DNA of 64,000 nucleotides from W0P28-013 sp964570565 (GTDB lineage: Bacteria > Bacteroidota > Bacteroidia > Bacteroidales > Paludibacteraceae): the NCBI GenBank assembly GCA_964570565.1, contig CAZMYT010000003.1:248001-312000 (forward strand). The letters run 5' to 3'. Positions 53,201-61,779 of this stretch are shown piece after piece; positions within the stretch are counted from its first letter, which is position 1; each line of letters opens with the position of its first letter. The notes beneath the pieces were generated by a model, which saw only the letters and a list, made by a program, of their open reading frames with translations, was not told where the DNA came from and searched no databases. The position numbers were made by a program, and so were the translations under genes.

Positions 53201-55858
53201 ATAAGCATTAGTTATTGAACCCGTAGCTTCATTTTTACCAGCAAATGCGCCCAAAATATCACCAGCAGCATTTACGTCGCCAGCATTGTAAACGCTATCA
53301 ATAACACCCGTATTCAAACCAGCTATACCACCTGCATAATCGGTTGATTTATAAATAATACCAACATTATAAGCTTGTTTGATAGTTCCATCATTGCGAC
53401 CAACCAAACCACCAACATTTTCGCCACCTTTTTCTATTTCACTCATATTGTAACAATGCATGAGTTTACCCGCATTTAAGCCAGCGAAATTACCAATTTG
53501 GTTTCTACCCGAAATACTACCTGAAACGATAGCTAAATTTTTAACAGTGGCTTCAGATCCAATAACACCAAAAAGTCCAAGGTAATCGAGATCTTGTTTG
53601 ATATATAAATTGCTCAATTCATGTCCGTTGCCATCAAAATCACCTTTGAAACGATTGGCAAGTGCTAGTTTACCAATTGGTGACCACTCTTGACCACTCC
53701 AACCTGTAGTTACAGGATTATAAACACCTCCCAAATCAAGATCATTCATCAAAATAAGATGTTTGTTCAAGAATGTTTGTGTTCCTGTATTGGCTTGATT
53801 GGCAACCCAAGCCAGTTCGTCGGTGATATAAATTAATAATGTATCGCCAGCTAAATTGCCAATAGGAGCCGACATACCACCTGTCCAAGCAGGTGCTTTG
53901 GCAAATATGGCTCTTAATTCAACATCAGATGTTGGAATGAATGAGTAGATTAATTGTCCATTTTCTGCTCGTACGCTATTTTTAACATCGGTAGAACCAC
54001 GTTCTAAAGCCGATAAATAATAACCTTCGGCAGGTGTAATACGATATGATTTAACATTAACACCATTACTTACAATGGCAGGATTTGTATCGACAATAGT
54101 ACCATTAGAAGTTGGAGCAAGAACGACTTGCACTTCGGTTACGGTTCCAATGTGTAATGTATCTTGCAAGCCGCTAGGTAAAGCTGTGCAATAAACATCA
54201 CTTAAAGCATCGAGGTAATAATCGCCAGCACCTACGTTGAATGTAACAACTGGATTCATAACACCGGCAGCAGGAATCGCTACTCCATTGTTGTTGAATG
54301 TATACGTATAAGGTGGAATACCGCGCAATAAGAATTGAATGGTTGTGGTGTTTCCTGAAATGACATTATGGTCCTCAGTCAACATTTCCATCGTTGGCGC
54401 AGCGCGTAAAATAGTGGTTAAGTCAACAATACTATCACAACCGTGTATCGTTTGAAATGTAACTAACTCCTTAATAGTATCGTTAGCAGTATCAAAATCA
54501 GTTTGAGTATACGTTACGGTTGGCGTTACCACATAAGGCAAATCAGACGGACAAATGTAACGTGTATCTGTTAAATTAGCACTTTGTACATATTTTGGAT
54601 ATGTATTTTTAAGTTCGGCCATTACGGTTTTCGTAGCGCTATTGAGCGTAGCCGTAAAAATTGCCGATTCAGGTCCATCGCACATAGTAGAAATAGTACC
54701 AGCGGTACCTACAATCACAGCGTGTGGATTGTTACACGACCAAACAACGCCGTTATCGGTGTTAACTGTAAATGCGTTACGTACGCTATCTACATTTTCA
54801 GCTACGGGAAATGTGATAGGCGAAATAGCCAATTTGGCAACATCACTCGTTGTCCAAAAACCATTTTGAGGATACAAACCCGGTGTCAACACAAAACTCC
54901 CAAAAGGACCAGCTAAATTAGTTAAATCAGTGGTATTATGAGCCAATGTGTCGGTAAGCGTAATAACGCCGCCATTATCATTGTGACAGGAATCTATACA
55001 CTTAGCATTGGGTAATAATTGTTTATCAAAATAACAAGCAGTAATAGTACTCGTACCTGCTGCCTCTTGTTGGAAACGGCCCACCAAAGCACCAACCTCA
55101 GACGTAGCAACACCCAAAACCGTTCCGATATTGTAGGAATTAACAATAGTGGCACCAGCTTCGGCCATACCAGCTAATCCACCAATCAGAAAATTACTAT
55201 CTGTAGAAATAGCTCCAGAATTAAAACAATCTTCGATAGTCCCTCCGCGCAAATAACCTGTGATACCACCCACATTTTTAAACATCTCACCTGTAGTTGC
55301 GAAAACCGAACCCGTATTAAAAGATTGGTGAATAGTAGAATTGTCAGCTTTACCAACCAACCCTCCAACATGTTCTACGCCCGATATATGAAGTGTATTA
55401 TAACAATTTGTAATCACTGACGATGATTCTGCCAAACCTACCAAACCAGCCACATTTGTTTTACCTTTTACTTCACCATTTTCAAGCCCAAGGTTTGAGA
55501 TAGTAGCCCCGTAGATGTGACCGAATAATGCTTGACAATCTGATGCAGATGCATCAATCTTAACATTTTTGATTACATGTGCATCGCCATTAAAATGACC
55601 TGAAAAAGACGAAACCGAATTGCCTATTGGCGTCCAAGGGGAATTTGCTAAATCAATATCAGCAGTTAAAATAAATTCAACACCTAAATAATTAGAACCC
55701 ATATTGACTTGTTGTGCCAAATAAGCTAATTCGTCAGCGTTTGAAATTTGATAAGGATTACCAAGAGTCCCGTCGCCTACAGTCCAAATAGTGGGAGTAA
55801 ATGCAAAAAGAGATGAAAAGAAGAGAGAGAGAAACACAAGAGAAGTAAACTTTTTCAT
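50234..55858 (-). CDS. Giant T9SS-secreted protein with GLUG motifs and tandem repeats
   Basis: 1874 residues. Signal peptide (about 1-19). Two GLUG-motif regions, about 24-290 (VGGLVGKADNSTIHQSFNTG) and 654-895 (VGGLVGRNDGTIKQAYNVG), each starting with a strand-rich segment, are predicted beta-solenoids. Between them is an Ig-like region (about 350-650), and about 1033-1538 holds five tandem repeats of 80-110 residues with the core FxAGEIxAxNDTxC. The C-terminus (about 1790-1874; IKVYPVPARPHETLMVELPF to FIVE) is a type A T9SS sorting domain. It should be exported and attached to the surface, probably as an adhesin or coat protein; ligand unknown. First gene of the four-gene operon. Confidence 0.9.
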   Translation of the reverse strand: MKKFTSLVFLSLFFSSLFAFTPTIWTVGDGTLGNPYQISNADELAYLAQQVNMGSNYLGVEFILTADIDLANSPWTPIGNSVSSFSGHFNGDAHVIKNVKIDASASDCQALFGHIYGATISNLGLENGEVKGKTNVAGLVGLAESSSVITNCYNTLHISGVEHVGGLVGKADNSTIHQSFNTGSVFATTGEMFKNVGGITGYLRGGTIEDCFNSGAISTDSNFLIGGLAGMAEAGATIVNSYNIGTVLGVATSEVGALVGRFQQEAAGTSTITACYFDKQLLPNAKCIDSCHNDNGGVITLTDTLAHNTTDLTNLAGPFGSFVLTPGLYPQNGFWTTSDVAKLAISPITFPVAENVDSVRNAFTVNTDNGVVWSCNNPHAVIVGTAGTISTMCDGPESAIFTATLNSATKTVMAELKNTYPKYVQSANLTDTRYICPSDLPYVVTPTVTYTQTDFDTANDTIKELVTFQTIHGCDSIVDLTTILRAAPTMEMLTEDHNVISGNTTTIQFLLRGIPPYTYTFNNNGVAIPAAGVMNPVVTFNVGAGDYYLDALSDVYCTALPSGLQDTLHIGTVTEVQVVLAPTSNGTIVDTNPAIVSNGVNVKSYRITPAEGYYLSALERGSTDVKNSVRAENGQLIYSFIPTSDVELRAIFAKAPAWTGGMSAPIGNLAGDTLLIYITDELAWVANQANTGTQTFLNKHLILMNDLDLGGVYNPVTTGWSGQEWSPIGKLALANRFKGDFDGNGHELSNLYIKQDLDYLGLFGVIGSEATVKNLAIVSGSISGRNQIGNFAGLNAGKLMHCYNMSEIEKGGENVGGLVGRNDGTIKQAYNVGIIYKSTDYAGGIAGLNTGVIDSVYNAGDVNAAGDILGAFAGKNEATGSITNAYFDYQMCATTAVGTNLGTATVVARKTSEMYNIAMFTSDPVNWLCGASVYPQLVGLDGTDAALASVAPIMLKEATADTGIEDVRKVTQNFTVSTVNGSKWSSSNNDWVALAAGNATVTLKCESDKTIILTDSVNNAYKKVQIKLPKLSKFEAGTIDTKNDTTCFGSTNNKIDDVTSPTGGDSKYDYMWIQINAATPTDRDTIYNTVKEFVPTETVPGTYNFERWVKDNTCQLSYIQSAGLWTLVILENFTAGEIEATNDTICGVGAPKTIGSITDAAEGDKNITYRWKQDDVVIASTNTATYTPTETVAGEYVYTREAKDGRCNTWTKSTGDYRLVIYPVFNPGEIAATNDTVCDGVAPKIINSITDATTGFNTTYIWKCNDTIIAGAAAKAFTPPTGMVPGTYTYKRWVTDDKCQLGDTVQSTGAWTLVVYAPFVAGEIQAIDTVLCASDVVPEITEVTAATGGDTNIEYRWLMNGAEIAGATAATLTPDPATMTANVAYEFVRQVKDGRCAPWTNSTGKATMKIYAPFDPGAVVAMNDTLCFTTADGFYDMVLGSATPATGGDGKIEYRWRMRCDWAKAVIDNSGETPVTVLVDTTSYAVIGNALATETYQFVRANVLNARFPMTFTFIREAKDTLCSGGWQASTDTVRYIMSDHRATTRNVYICQDDFPFNYTYTYSYDSHTEDVRFFEDGQTFLMNDFTSYGCDYKVTLRAVLCKTPVVEVTQIAPICETESTMQFEISTLAGVPNRYKLMFDDRAKAQGFVDVDYTAIPLDSVIVITKPAAAHAGTYKVFVQFMDARSQYGCESVVDTLVMSISVDGYLHTKWNDIIFVDNQEANEQPAPSESLKFNSYQWYRNGEKIEGATQQFYQQTGGLSGTYYVVLTTTEGLVYRSCDKVCVLAQTGSDVRIKVYPVPARPHETLMVELPFDELQLSAGYLEVFNSQGMKVYQTNQITEYTSMPAMVVQGVYLVRFTATNGQQYISKFIVE
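51245..52760 (-). repeat. Tandem repeat array within the giant gene
   Basis: Five protein repeats of about 80-110 residues. Each opens with an FxAGxI or FxPGxx segment, has an NDTxC or DTVLC motif about 10 residues on, a (Y)RW-type strand near the middle and a KDxxC or TDDKC motif near the end. The paired cysteines could form a disulfide within each unit. Confidence 0.8.
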
Positions 55859-55902
55859 GGTTTTCCAGTTAAAATTAGTATCATCGAAAGGTTAATTGTC
55901 GG

Positions 55903-55910
55903 CAAAGTTA
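55903..55910 (-). promoter_or_regulatory. -7 element of the T9SS/OmpA/LPP20/TPR operon
   Basis: TAACTTTG on the minus strand, 45 nt before the ATG at 55858. No TTTG at the standard spacing. Confidence 0.45.
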
Positions 55911-56047
55911 TAAAATAAATCGAAAAATGTACTATTAAAAACAAAAAAAAGCATGTTAAATGCTTAAAACAGGGCATTTAAGCTATTTTAAATTCGACAA
56001 ATACTTAAATTATTGCATAAAAATTCAGCATTTTTTAAAAAATAGTG

Positions 56048-56055
56048 TATCTTTG
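56048..56055 (+). promoter_or_regulatory. -7 element of gcvP
   Basis: TATCTTTG, 28 nt before the ATG. The nearest TTG lies too far upstream, so the -33 element is uncertain. Confidence 0.5.
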
Positions 56056-56082
56056 AAACGTTTTGAAAACCATGAATAAACT

Positions 56083-58929
56083 ATGCAAACAGACTTATTT
56101 TCAAGCCGTCACATCGGTATTACCAATCAAGAGTTACCACAAATGTTGGCAACCATAGGTGTCAAATCTATCGAAGAACTGATTGACCAAACTATTCCCA
56201 CAAACATTCGTCTAAAAAAGCCTCTACAGCTTCCCGCTGCAATGACAGAAGCCGAATTTTTAAATCATATTCGTCAAATCGCCGCCAAAAATAGTGTAGC
56301 CGATAATTTTATTGGTTTAGGCTATTATGGCACGGTTACACCATCAGTCATTCTGCGTAACGTATTTGAAAATCCAGTGTGGTACACTTCGTACACGCCT
56401 TATCAAGCCGAGATTTCTCAAGGTCGATTGGAAGCACTGCTGAATTTCCAAACCATGATTTGCGATTTAACGAGTTTACCGCTCGCAAATTGTTCCTTAC
56501 TCGACGAAGCTACAGCAGCTGCCGAAGCCATGACCATGATGTACGGCTTACGCAGTCGCACACAGGTAAAAGACGACGTAAACACCTTATTTGTTGATAA
56601 ACAAATCTTTCCACAAACATTGGATGTATTAAAAACGCGCAGTTTACCTCAGGGCATCAATTTGTTGGTAGGTGATTTTCAAACATTCGATTTTTCAACA
56701 CCCATTTTTGGAGCCATTGTTCAGTACCCAAATAATAACGGCGAACTTTACGATTACAAAGCCTTCACCGACAAATGCCACGCTCAAGAGGCAAAAGTAG
56801 CGGTTGTTGCAGACTTGTTGGCACTTACTATTTTAGCGTCACCTGGCGAATGGGGCGCTGATATTGCCGTGGGAACCACACAACGATTCGGCATGCCGCT
56901 CTATTTTGGAGGACCTTCAGCCGCTTATATGGCTTCACGCGACGAATTTAAACGCAACATGCCTGGTCGTATTATTGGCATTTCGAAAGACGCTAATGGC
57001 AAACCCGCTTTACGACTAGCTTTACAAACACGTGAGCAACATATCAAGCGCGAGAAAGCAACATCCAATATTTGTACTGCACAAGCATTACCCGCTATCA
57101 TGTCGAGTTTTTATGCTGCTTATCACGGCAACAAAGGTTTGCAAAATATAGCGATGCACGTGCATATTAAAGCCGTTTTGATCGCCCAAGAATTAACAAA
57201 ATTAGGCTGCACACAACTCAATAAAACCTATTTCGATACAGTTAAGATACAATTGCCAGAAGGTTTCTCAGTGGAAACTCTGAAATTATTAGCAGAAACC
57301 AATTTGGTGAATTTCCGTTACTTTGAAGATGGCACCATTGGTATCAGTACCGACGAGACAACTTCCACCGAACAAATTGCTAAAGTGGTGGCTATTTTTG
57401 CACAAATTCTAGGCAAGGCTATGCCAAGTACACTCGGTGAAATTTCAACGATTTCGATACCTGCAAATCTCATTCGCCAAACGCCCGCTTTGAACCACGA
57501 CATTTTTGAAAAATACCATTCCGAAACCGAGATGATGCGTTACATCAAGCGACTCGATCGAAAAGATATTTCACTTACGCAGTCAATGATTTCGCTCGGT
57601 TCATGCACCATGAAACTGAATGCTGCTTCAGAAATGTTAGCGCTCAGTTTACCACAATTTACCAATATTCATCCATTTGCTCCGGCATCACAAACCAAAG
57701 GTTATCAAGAAATAATAGAAAATCTTACAGCTTATCTTTGTGAAATTACAGGTTTAGTTGGCTGTACTTTGCAACCAAATTCGGGTGCTGCTGGCGAATA
57801 TACAGGTTTGCTCACCATACGTCGTTATCAAGAATCCATTGGACAATCGCACCGCAATATTGTGCTTATTCCATCGTCAGCACACGGCACAAATCCTGCC
57901 AGTGCCGTACAAGCTGGTTTTGATGTAGTTGTCACAGCGTGCGACGAATTGGGCAACGTAGATGTAGCGGATTTAAAAACAAAAGCAGAAGAATATAAAG
58001 ACCGATTAGCCGCTTTGATGATTACCTATCCATCGACACATGGTATTTTTGAACCAGCCATTGTGGAAATTTGTGATGCTATTCATGCAGCTGGCGGTCA
58101 AGTATATATGGATGGTGCGAATATGAATGGTCAAGTAGGATTAACTTCTCCTGGCGTTATTGGTGCTGACGTTTGTCACCTCAATTTGCACAAAACATTT
58201 GCGAGTCCACACGGCGGTGGTGGTCCTGGTGTTGGTCCAATTTGTGTGGCCGAACACTTGATAGACTTCCTACCTCAGCACTATGTATTGGACTCAAAAA
58301 GCGCTTTTACTGCGGTATCATCATCACCTTGGGGTAGTGCTGGAATTCTACCAATAACCTACGGCTACATCCGTATGATGGGCACAGAAGGTTTAACTAA
58401 AGCCACTCAAATAGCGATAGTTAGTGCTAACTATTTAACCAAACGACTTGAAAACGATTATGGCATTGTGTACATAGGCGCCACAGGACGTGTGGGTCAC
58501 GAAATGATTTTGGATTGCCGCCATTTTAAAGCGGATACAAACATTACCGAAAGTGATATTGCCAAACGCCTTATGGATTTTGGATTTCATGCGCCAACAT
58601 TATCATTTCCAGTACACGGAACTTTAATGATAGAACCCACAGAAAGTGAATCGTTAGCCGAACTAGATCGTTTCATTGAAGCGCTATTAGTGATTCGCGA
58701 CGAAATAGACGAAATTGCTTTGGGTACAGCCGATAAGGAAGATAATGTGCTCATCAATGCACCACATCCCGATTATGTGATTGCTTCAGACACTTGGAAT
58801 CATCCTTACGGTCGCGAAAAAGCCGCCTTCCCATTACCTTGGGTCAGAGATAATAAATTTTGGATTGCAGTAGCGCGTGTGGACAACGGTTGGGGCGACC
58901 GCAATCTTGTTTGTAGTTGCGAAAATTAA
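56083..58929 (+). CDS. gcvP: Glycine dehydrogenase (decarboxylating), P-protein
   Basis: 948 residues, the fused full-length form of the glycine-cleavage P-protein. It decarboxylates glycine and passes the aminomethyl group to the H-protein. The PLP lysine is K704 in LNLHKTFASPHGGGGPG. Other landmarks are GLGYYGTVTPSVILRNVFEN, TPYQAEISQGRLEALLNFQT, LGSCTMKLNAASEM and QPNSGAAGEYTGLLTIRRY. The gcvT and gcvH genes are not adjacent. Confidence 0.98.
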   Translation: MQTDLFSSRHIGITNQELPQMLATIGVKSIEELIDQTIPTNIRLKKPLQLPAAMTEAEFLNHIRQIAAKNSVADNFIGLGYYGTVTPSVILRNVFENPVWYTSYTPYQAEISQGRLEALLNFQTMICDLTSLPLANCSLLDEATAAAEAMTMMYGLRSRTQVKDDVNTLFVDKQIFPQTLDVLKTRSLPQGINLLVGDFQTFDFSTPIFGAIVQYPNNNGELYDYKAFTDKCHAQEAKVAVVADLLALTILASPGEWGADIAVGTTQRFGMPLYFGGPSAAYMASRDEFKRNMPGRIIGISKDANGKPALRLALQTREQHIKREKATSNICTAQALPAIMSSFYAAYHGNKGLQNIAMHVHIKAVLIAQELTKLGCTQLNKTYFDTVKIQLPEGFSVETLKLLAETNLVNFRYFEDGTIGISTDETTSTEQIAKVVAIFAQILGKAMPSTLGEISTISIPANLIRQTPALNHDIFEKYHSETEMMRYIKRLDRKDISLTQSMISLGSCTMKLNAASEMLALSLPQFTNIHPFAPASQTKGYQEIIENLTAYLCEITGLVGCTLQPNSGAAGEYTGLLTIRRYQESIGQSHRNIVLIPSSAHGTNPASAVQAGFDVVVTACDELGNVDVADLKTKAEEYKDRLAALMITYPSTHGIFEPAIVEICDAIHAAGGQVYMDGANMNGQVGLTSPGVIGADVCHLNLHKTFASPHGGGGPGVGPICVAEHLIDFLPQHYVLDSKSAFTAVSSSPWGSAGILPITYGYIRMMGTEGLTKATQIAIVSANYLTKRLENDYGIVYIGATGRVGHEMILDCRHFKADTNITESDIAKRLMDFGFHAPTLSFPVHGTLMIEPTESESLAELDRFIEALLVIRDEIDEIALGTADKEDNVLINAPHPDYVIASDTWNHPYGREKAAFPLPWVRDNKFWIAVARVDNGWGDRNLVCSCEN

Positions 58930-58954
58930 GTATCACCATAAAGACATCATAATT

Positions 58955-59728
58955 ATGATTTTAGACATTCATTCATTCAATTTTCTACTGTACGTAATGG
59001 CCTTTATCGCTGTTATTGTTTTTATAGCACTCTATTTTGTAGAAGCTGGCTATGGTAAAATGATCTCTTCTAAATGGGGACCAGCTATTAACAATAAAGT
59101 AGCATGGGTTTTGATGGAATGCCCTGTATTTTTGGTACTTATCTACTTCTGGAGTCATTCGTCACGTCAATGGGAAATTACACCGCTCTTATTCTTTTTA
59201 TTTTTCGAATTGCACTATTTTCAACGTTCATTTGTGTTTCCATTTTTACTCAAAGGGAAAAACAAAATGCCGATTGCCATCATGTTGATGGGTGTGATTT
59301 TTAATACCATCAACGGCTATTTACAAGGAGAATGGATTTTCTTCCTTGCGCCAGAAGGACTTTACACCGAGGCATGGCTTACCACACCACAGTTTATCAT
59401 CGGCTCCATTCTATTTTTTATTGGCATGGGTGTCAATATACATTCCGATTATGTTATTCGTCATCTACGTAAACCGGGCGACACCAATCATTACTTACCT
59501 AAAAAAGGCATGTACAAATACGTCACATCGGCCAATTATTTTGGTGAAATTATCGAATGGTCAGGTTTTGCTATTCTTACATGGAGTCTTCCTGGTTTAC
59601 TCTTTGTCGTGTGGACTTGCGCCAACTTAGTGCCTCGTGCCAATTCCATTTACAAAAAATATCAAAAAGAATTTGGGGATGAATTTACAGAACATCCTCT
59701 AAAACGAGTTTTCCCTTTTATCTATTAA
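58955..59728 (+). CDS. Steroid 5-alpha-reductase-family membrane protein
   Basis: 257 residues from the ATG at 58955 (MILDIHSFNFLLYVMAFIAV); an in-frame start at 58877 would lie inside gcvP. About six membrane helices. The C-terminal half carries the 3-oxo-5-alpha-steroid 4-dehydrogenase domain signature: PKKGMYKYVTSANYFGEIIE, followed by W, then RANSIYKKYQKEFGDEF and a basic end. Family members are NADPH-dependent enone reductases of steroids, polyprenols or fatty acyl chains. It lies 25 nt after gcvP and 1 nt before the Old-Yellow-Enzyme gene, so the two following genes are very likely translated with it. Substrate is inferred from context only. Confidence 0.85.
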   Translation: MILDIHSFNFLLYVMAFIAVIVFIALYFVEAGYGKMISSKWGPAINNKVAWVLMECPVFLVLIYFWSHSSRQWEITPLLFFLFFELHYFQRSFVFPFLLKGKNKMPIAIMLMGVIFNTINGYLQGEWIFFLAPEGLYTEAWLTTPQFIIGSILFFIGMGVNIHSDYVIRHLRKPGDTNHYLPKKGMYKYVTSANYFGEIIEWSGFAILTWSLPGLLFVVWTCANLVPRANSIYKKYQKEFGDEFTEHPLKRVFPFIY

Positions 59729-59729
59729 C

Positions 59730-60974
59730 ATGGAATCGCTGTTATTTACGCCTTATCAATTAGGTCCTATTACGTTACGGAATCGCACCATACGTTCGGC
59801 TGCTTTTGAAAATATGTGTTATGGCAATCGTCCATCACAAGATTTATTTAATTACCATACAAGCGTGGCCAAAGGTGGAATCGGCATGACTACTATAGCC
59901 TACGCCGCTGTCAATAGAAGTGGCGTTTCGTTCAATGGTCAGCTATGGATGCGCGAAGAAATTATTCCCGAATTAAAAACGCTAACCGATGCCATTCATG
60001 CGGAAGGAGCTAAAGCTTCTATTCAGCTGGGACATTGCGGCAACATGACACATTTCTACACCTGTGGCTGTATGCCTGTGGGAGCGTCTACTGGATTTAA
60101 TTTGTATTCGCCTACACTGGTTCGCGGACTCAAAAAACACGAGATTGAATCACTGGTGAAAGATTTTGGCAAAGCTGTGTATTTAGCACGAAAAGCAGGA
60201 TTCGATTGTGTGGAGATTCATGCAGGACATGGCTATCTTATTTCTCAATTTTTGTCGCCTTACACCAACAAACGCAAAGATGAATACGGCGGTTCGCTCG
60301 AAAACCGTATGCGGTTTATGCGTTTGGTAATAGCGGAAGTCATGCAAGCCGCTGGTACTGATATGGCAGTAGTGGTAAAAATAAACATGTACGACGGATT
60401 CAAAGGTGGCATGACACAGCCTGAATGCACACAAGTAGCCAAAACTTTAGAACAACTCGGTGTGCATGCATTAGTACTAAGTGCTGGCTTTGTAAGTAAA
60501 GCGCCTATGGCAGTGATGCGCGGAGCAATGCCAATTAAAACGCTCTCTCACTACATGGATATGAAATCGTTTTGGTGGTTAAAACTCGGCTTACACGTGG
60601 CAGGTAAATGGATGATTCCAACCGTACCCTTTAAGGAAGCCTATTTTTTAGAAGATGCTAAACAATTTCGTGCTGAATTATCACTGCCGTTGATTTATGT
60701 CGGAGGCCTCGTGTCACGTACTAAAATTGACGAAGTCCTCAATAGTGGTTTTGAATTGGTACAAATGGCACGCGCCTTAGTGCACGATCCAGCGTTTGTA
60801 AATAATATGAAAGAAAGCGACCAAACTTATCGGAATGGTTGCAAACATTCCAATTACTGCATTGCTCGCATGTACACACTTGAAATGAAATGTCACCATT
60901 GTGTAGCGAACCTACCAAAACAGATTCAACAAGAAATCAGTATCGCAGAATCAGGAAAATACGATATAAAATGA
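59730..60974 (+). CDS. Old-Yellow-Enzyme-family NADH:flavin oxidoreductase
   Basis: 414 residues, a single FMN-binding TIM barrel. Signatures are LFTPYQLGPITLRNRTIRSA, DFGKAVYLARKAGFDCVEIH, AGHGYLISQFLSPYTNKRKD and EYGGSLENRMRFMRLVI. The C-terminus contains four cysteines in CKHSNYCIARMYTLEMKCHH plus C, which may bind an Fe-S cluster as in the 2,4-dienoyl-CoA/BaiCD branch, but the spacing is not canonical and the C-terminal FAD domain of that branch is absent. Ene-reductases of this type reduce enones such as 3-oxo-4-ene steroids. The ATG is one base after the preceding stop and its stop overlaps the next start. Confidence 0.9.
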   Translation: MESLLFTPYQLGPITLRNRTIRSAAFENMCYGNRPSQDLFNYHTSVAKGGIGMTTIAYAAVNRSGVSFNGQLWMREEIIPELKTLTDAIHAEGAKASIQLGHCGNMTHFYTCGCMPVGASTGFNLYSPTLVRGLKKHEIESLVKDFGKAVYLARKAGFDCVEIHAGHGYLISQFLSPYTNKRKDEYGGSLENRMRFMRLVIAEVMQAAGTDMAVVVKINMYDGFKGGMTQPECTQVAKTLEQLGVHALVLSAGFVSKAPMAVMRGAMPIKTLSHYMDMKSFWWLKLGLHVAGKWMIPTVPFKEAYFLEDAKQFRAELSLPLIYVGGLVSRTKIDEVLNSGFELVQMARALVHDPAFVNNMKESDQTYRNGCKHSNYCIARMYTLEMKCHHCVANLPKQIQQEISIAESGKYDIK

Positions 60975-61765
60975 ACGCAACACATCGACCATTAGCACTG
61001 GTAACTGGCGCCAGCAGTGGCATCGGATTGATGTATGCCACCGAATTAGCACGTCAAGGTAACGATTTAGTTATTGTAAGCAACCAAGAAAAAGAACTTC
61101 AAGAAACCAGCGATAAACTAACCGCTGATTTTGGCGTAACAGTGACACCGCTTTATCGTAATTTAGCCACTCCCCAAGCCGCCGAAGCACTCCACCAATA
61201 TTGTATTGATCATCAATTAGAAATTGATATACTCATCAACAATGCAGGCGTCTTTTTCTTCAACGAACTCACCAATACAGACATTCGTCGTGTGGAGTTA
61301 ATGTTGTCATTGCACGTGGTAACCGTCACCAAACTATGCCGATTATTTGGCGAAGATATGAAACAGCGCAGACACGGCTACATTCTCAATATGAGTTCCA
61401 TGAGCGCCTGGATGGCGATGCCTGGCATACAAACATACAATGCTACCAAAGCCTACATTCTCAATTTTAGCCGCTCTTTGTGGTATGAATTGAAACCATA
61501 CGGTGTCACGGTAACAGCTATTTGTCCTGGCGCGGTAGATACTGGTTTATATGGATTAAGTCCTAATTTACGGCGCTTAGCAGTAGCCATTGGCGTTTCC
61601 ATGAAACCCGAAAAACTCGTCAAAATCGCCTTGAAAAAGCTGGCAAAAGGCAAAAAACAAGTACTACCTGGTGGCATCAACCATCTGTTTGTACCGTTCA
61701 TCAAACACCTACCCGATTGGGTAGTTTTTTCCGCCATGAAACGCATTAATAAATTCCAAGCATAA
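60971..61765 (+). CDS. Short-chain dehydrogenase/reductase
   Basis: 264 residues from the ATG at 60971, which overlaps the preceding stop (ATGA). A frame open from 60890 is rejected. Cofactor loop VTGASSGIGLMYATE, NNAG at about residue 90, catalytic Ser in NMSSMSAWMAM, and YNATKAY with the catalytic Tyr-Lys pair; ICPGAVDTGLYG follows. These are classical SDR features. With the two preceding genes, a hydroxysteroid dehydrogenase role is plausible, but the classical SDR family is broad. Confidence 0.92.
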   Translation: MNATHRPLALVTGASSGIGLMYATELARQGNDLVIVSNQEKELQETSDKLTADFGVTVTPLYRNLATPQAAEALHQYCIDHQLEIDILINNAGVFFFNELTNTDIRRVELMLSLHVVTVTKLCRLFGEDMKQRRHGYILNMSSMSAWMAMPGIQTYNATKAYILNFSRSLWYELKPYGVTVTAICPGAVDTGLYGLSPNLRRLAVAIGVSMKPEKLVKIALKKLAKGKKQVLPGGINHLFVPFIKHLPDWVVFSAMKRINKFQA

Positions 61766-61779
61766 TAAAAAACAGACGT

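Noticed and set aside
58877..58954. 26-residue extension of the 5-alpha-reductase-like protein
   Set aside because: It lies mostly within gcvP coding sequence in another frame; the ATG at 58955 gives a normal start with a membrane helix.
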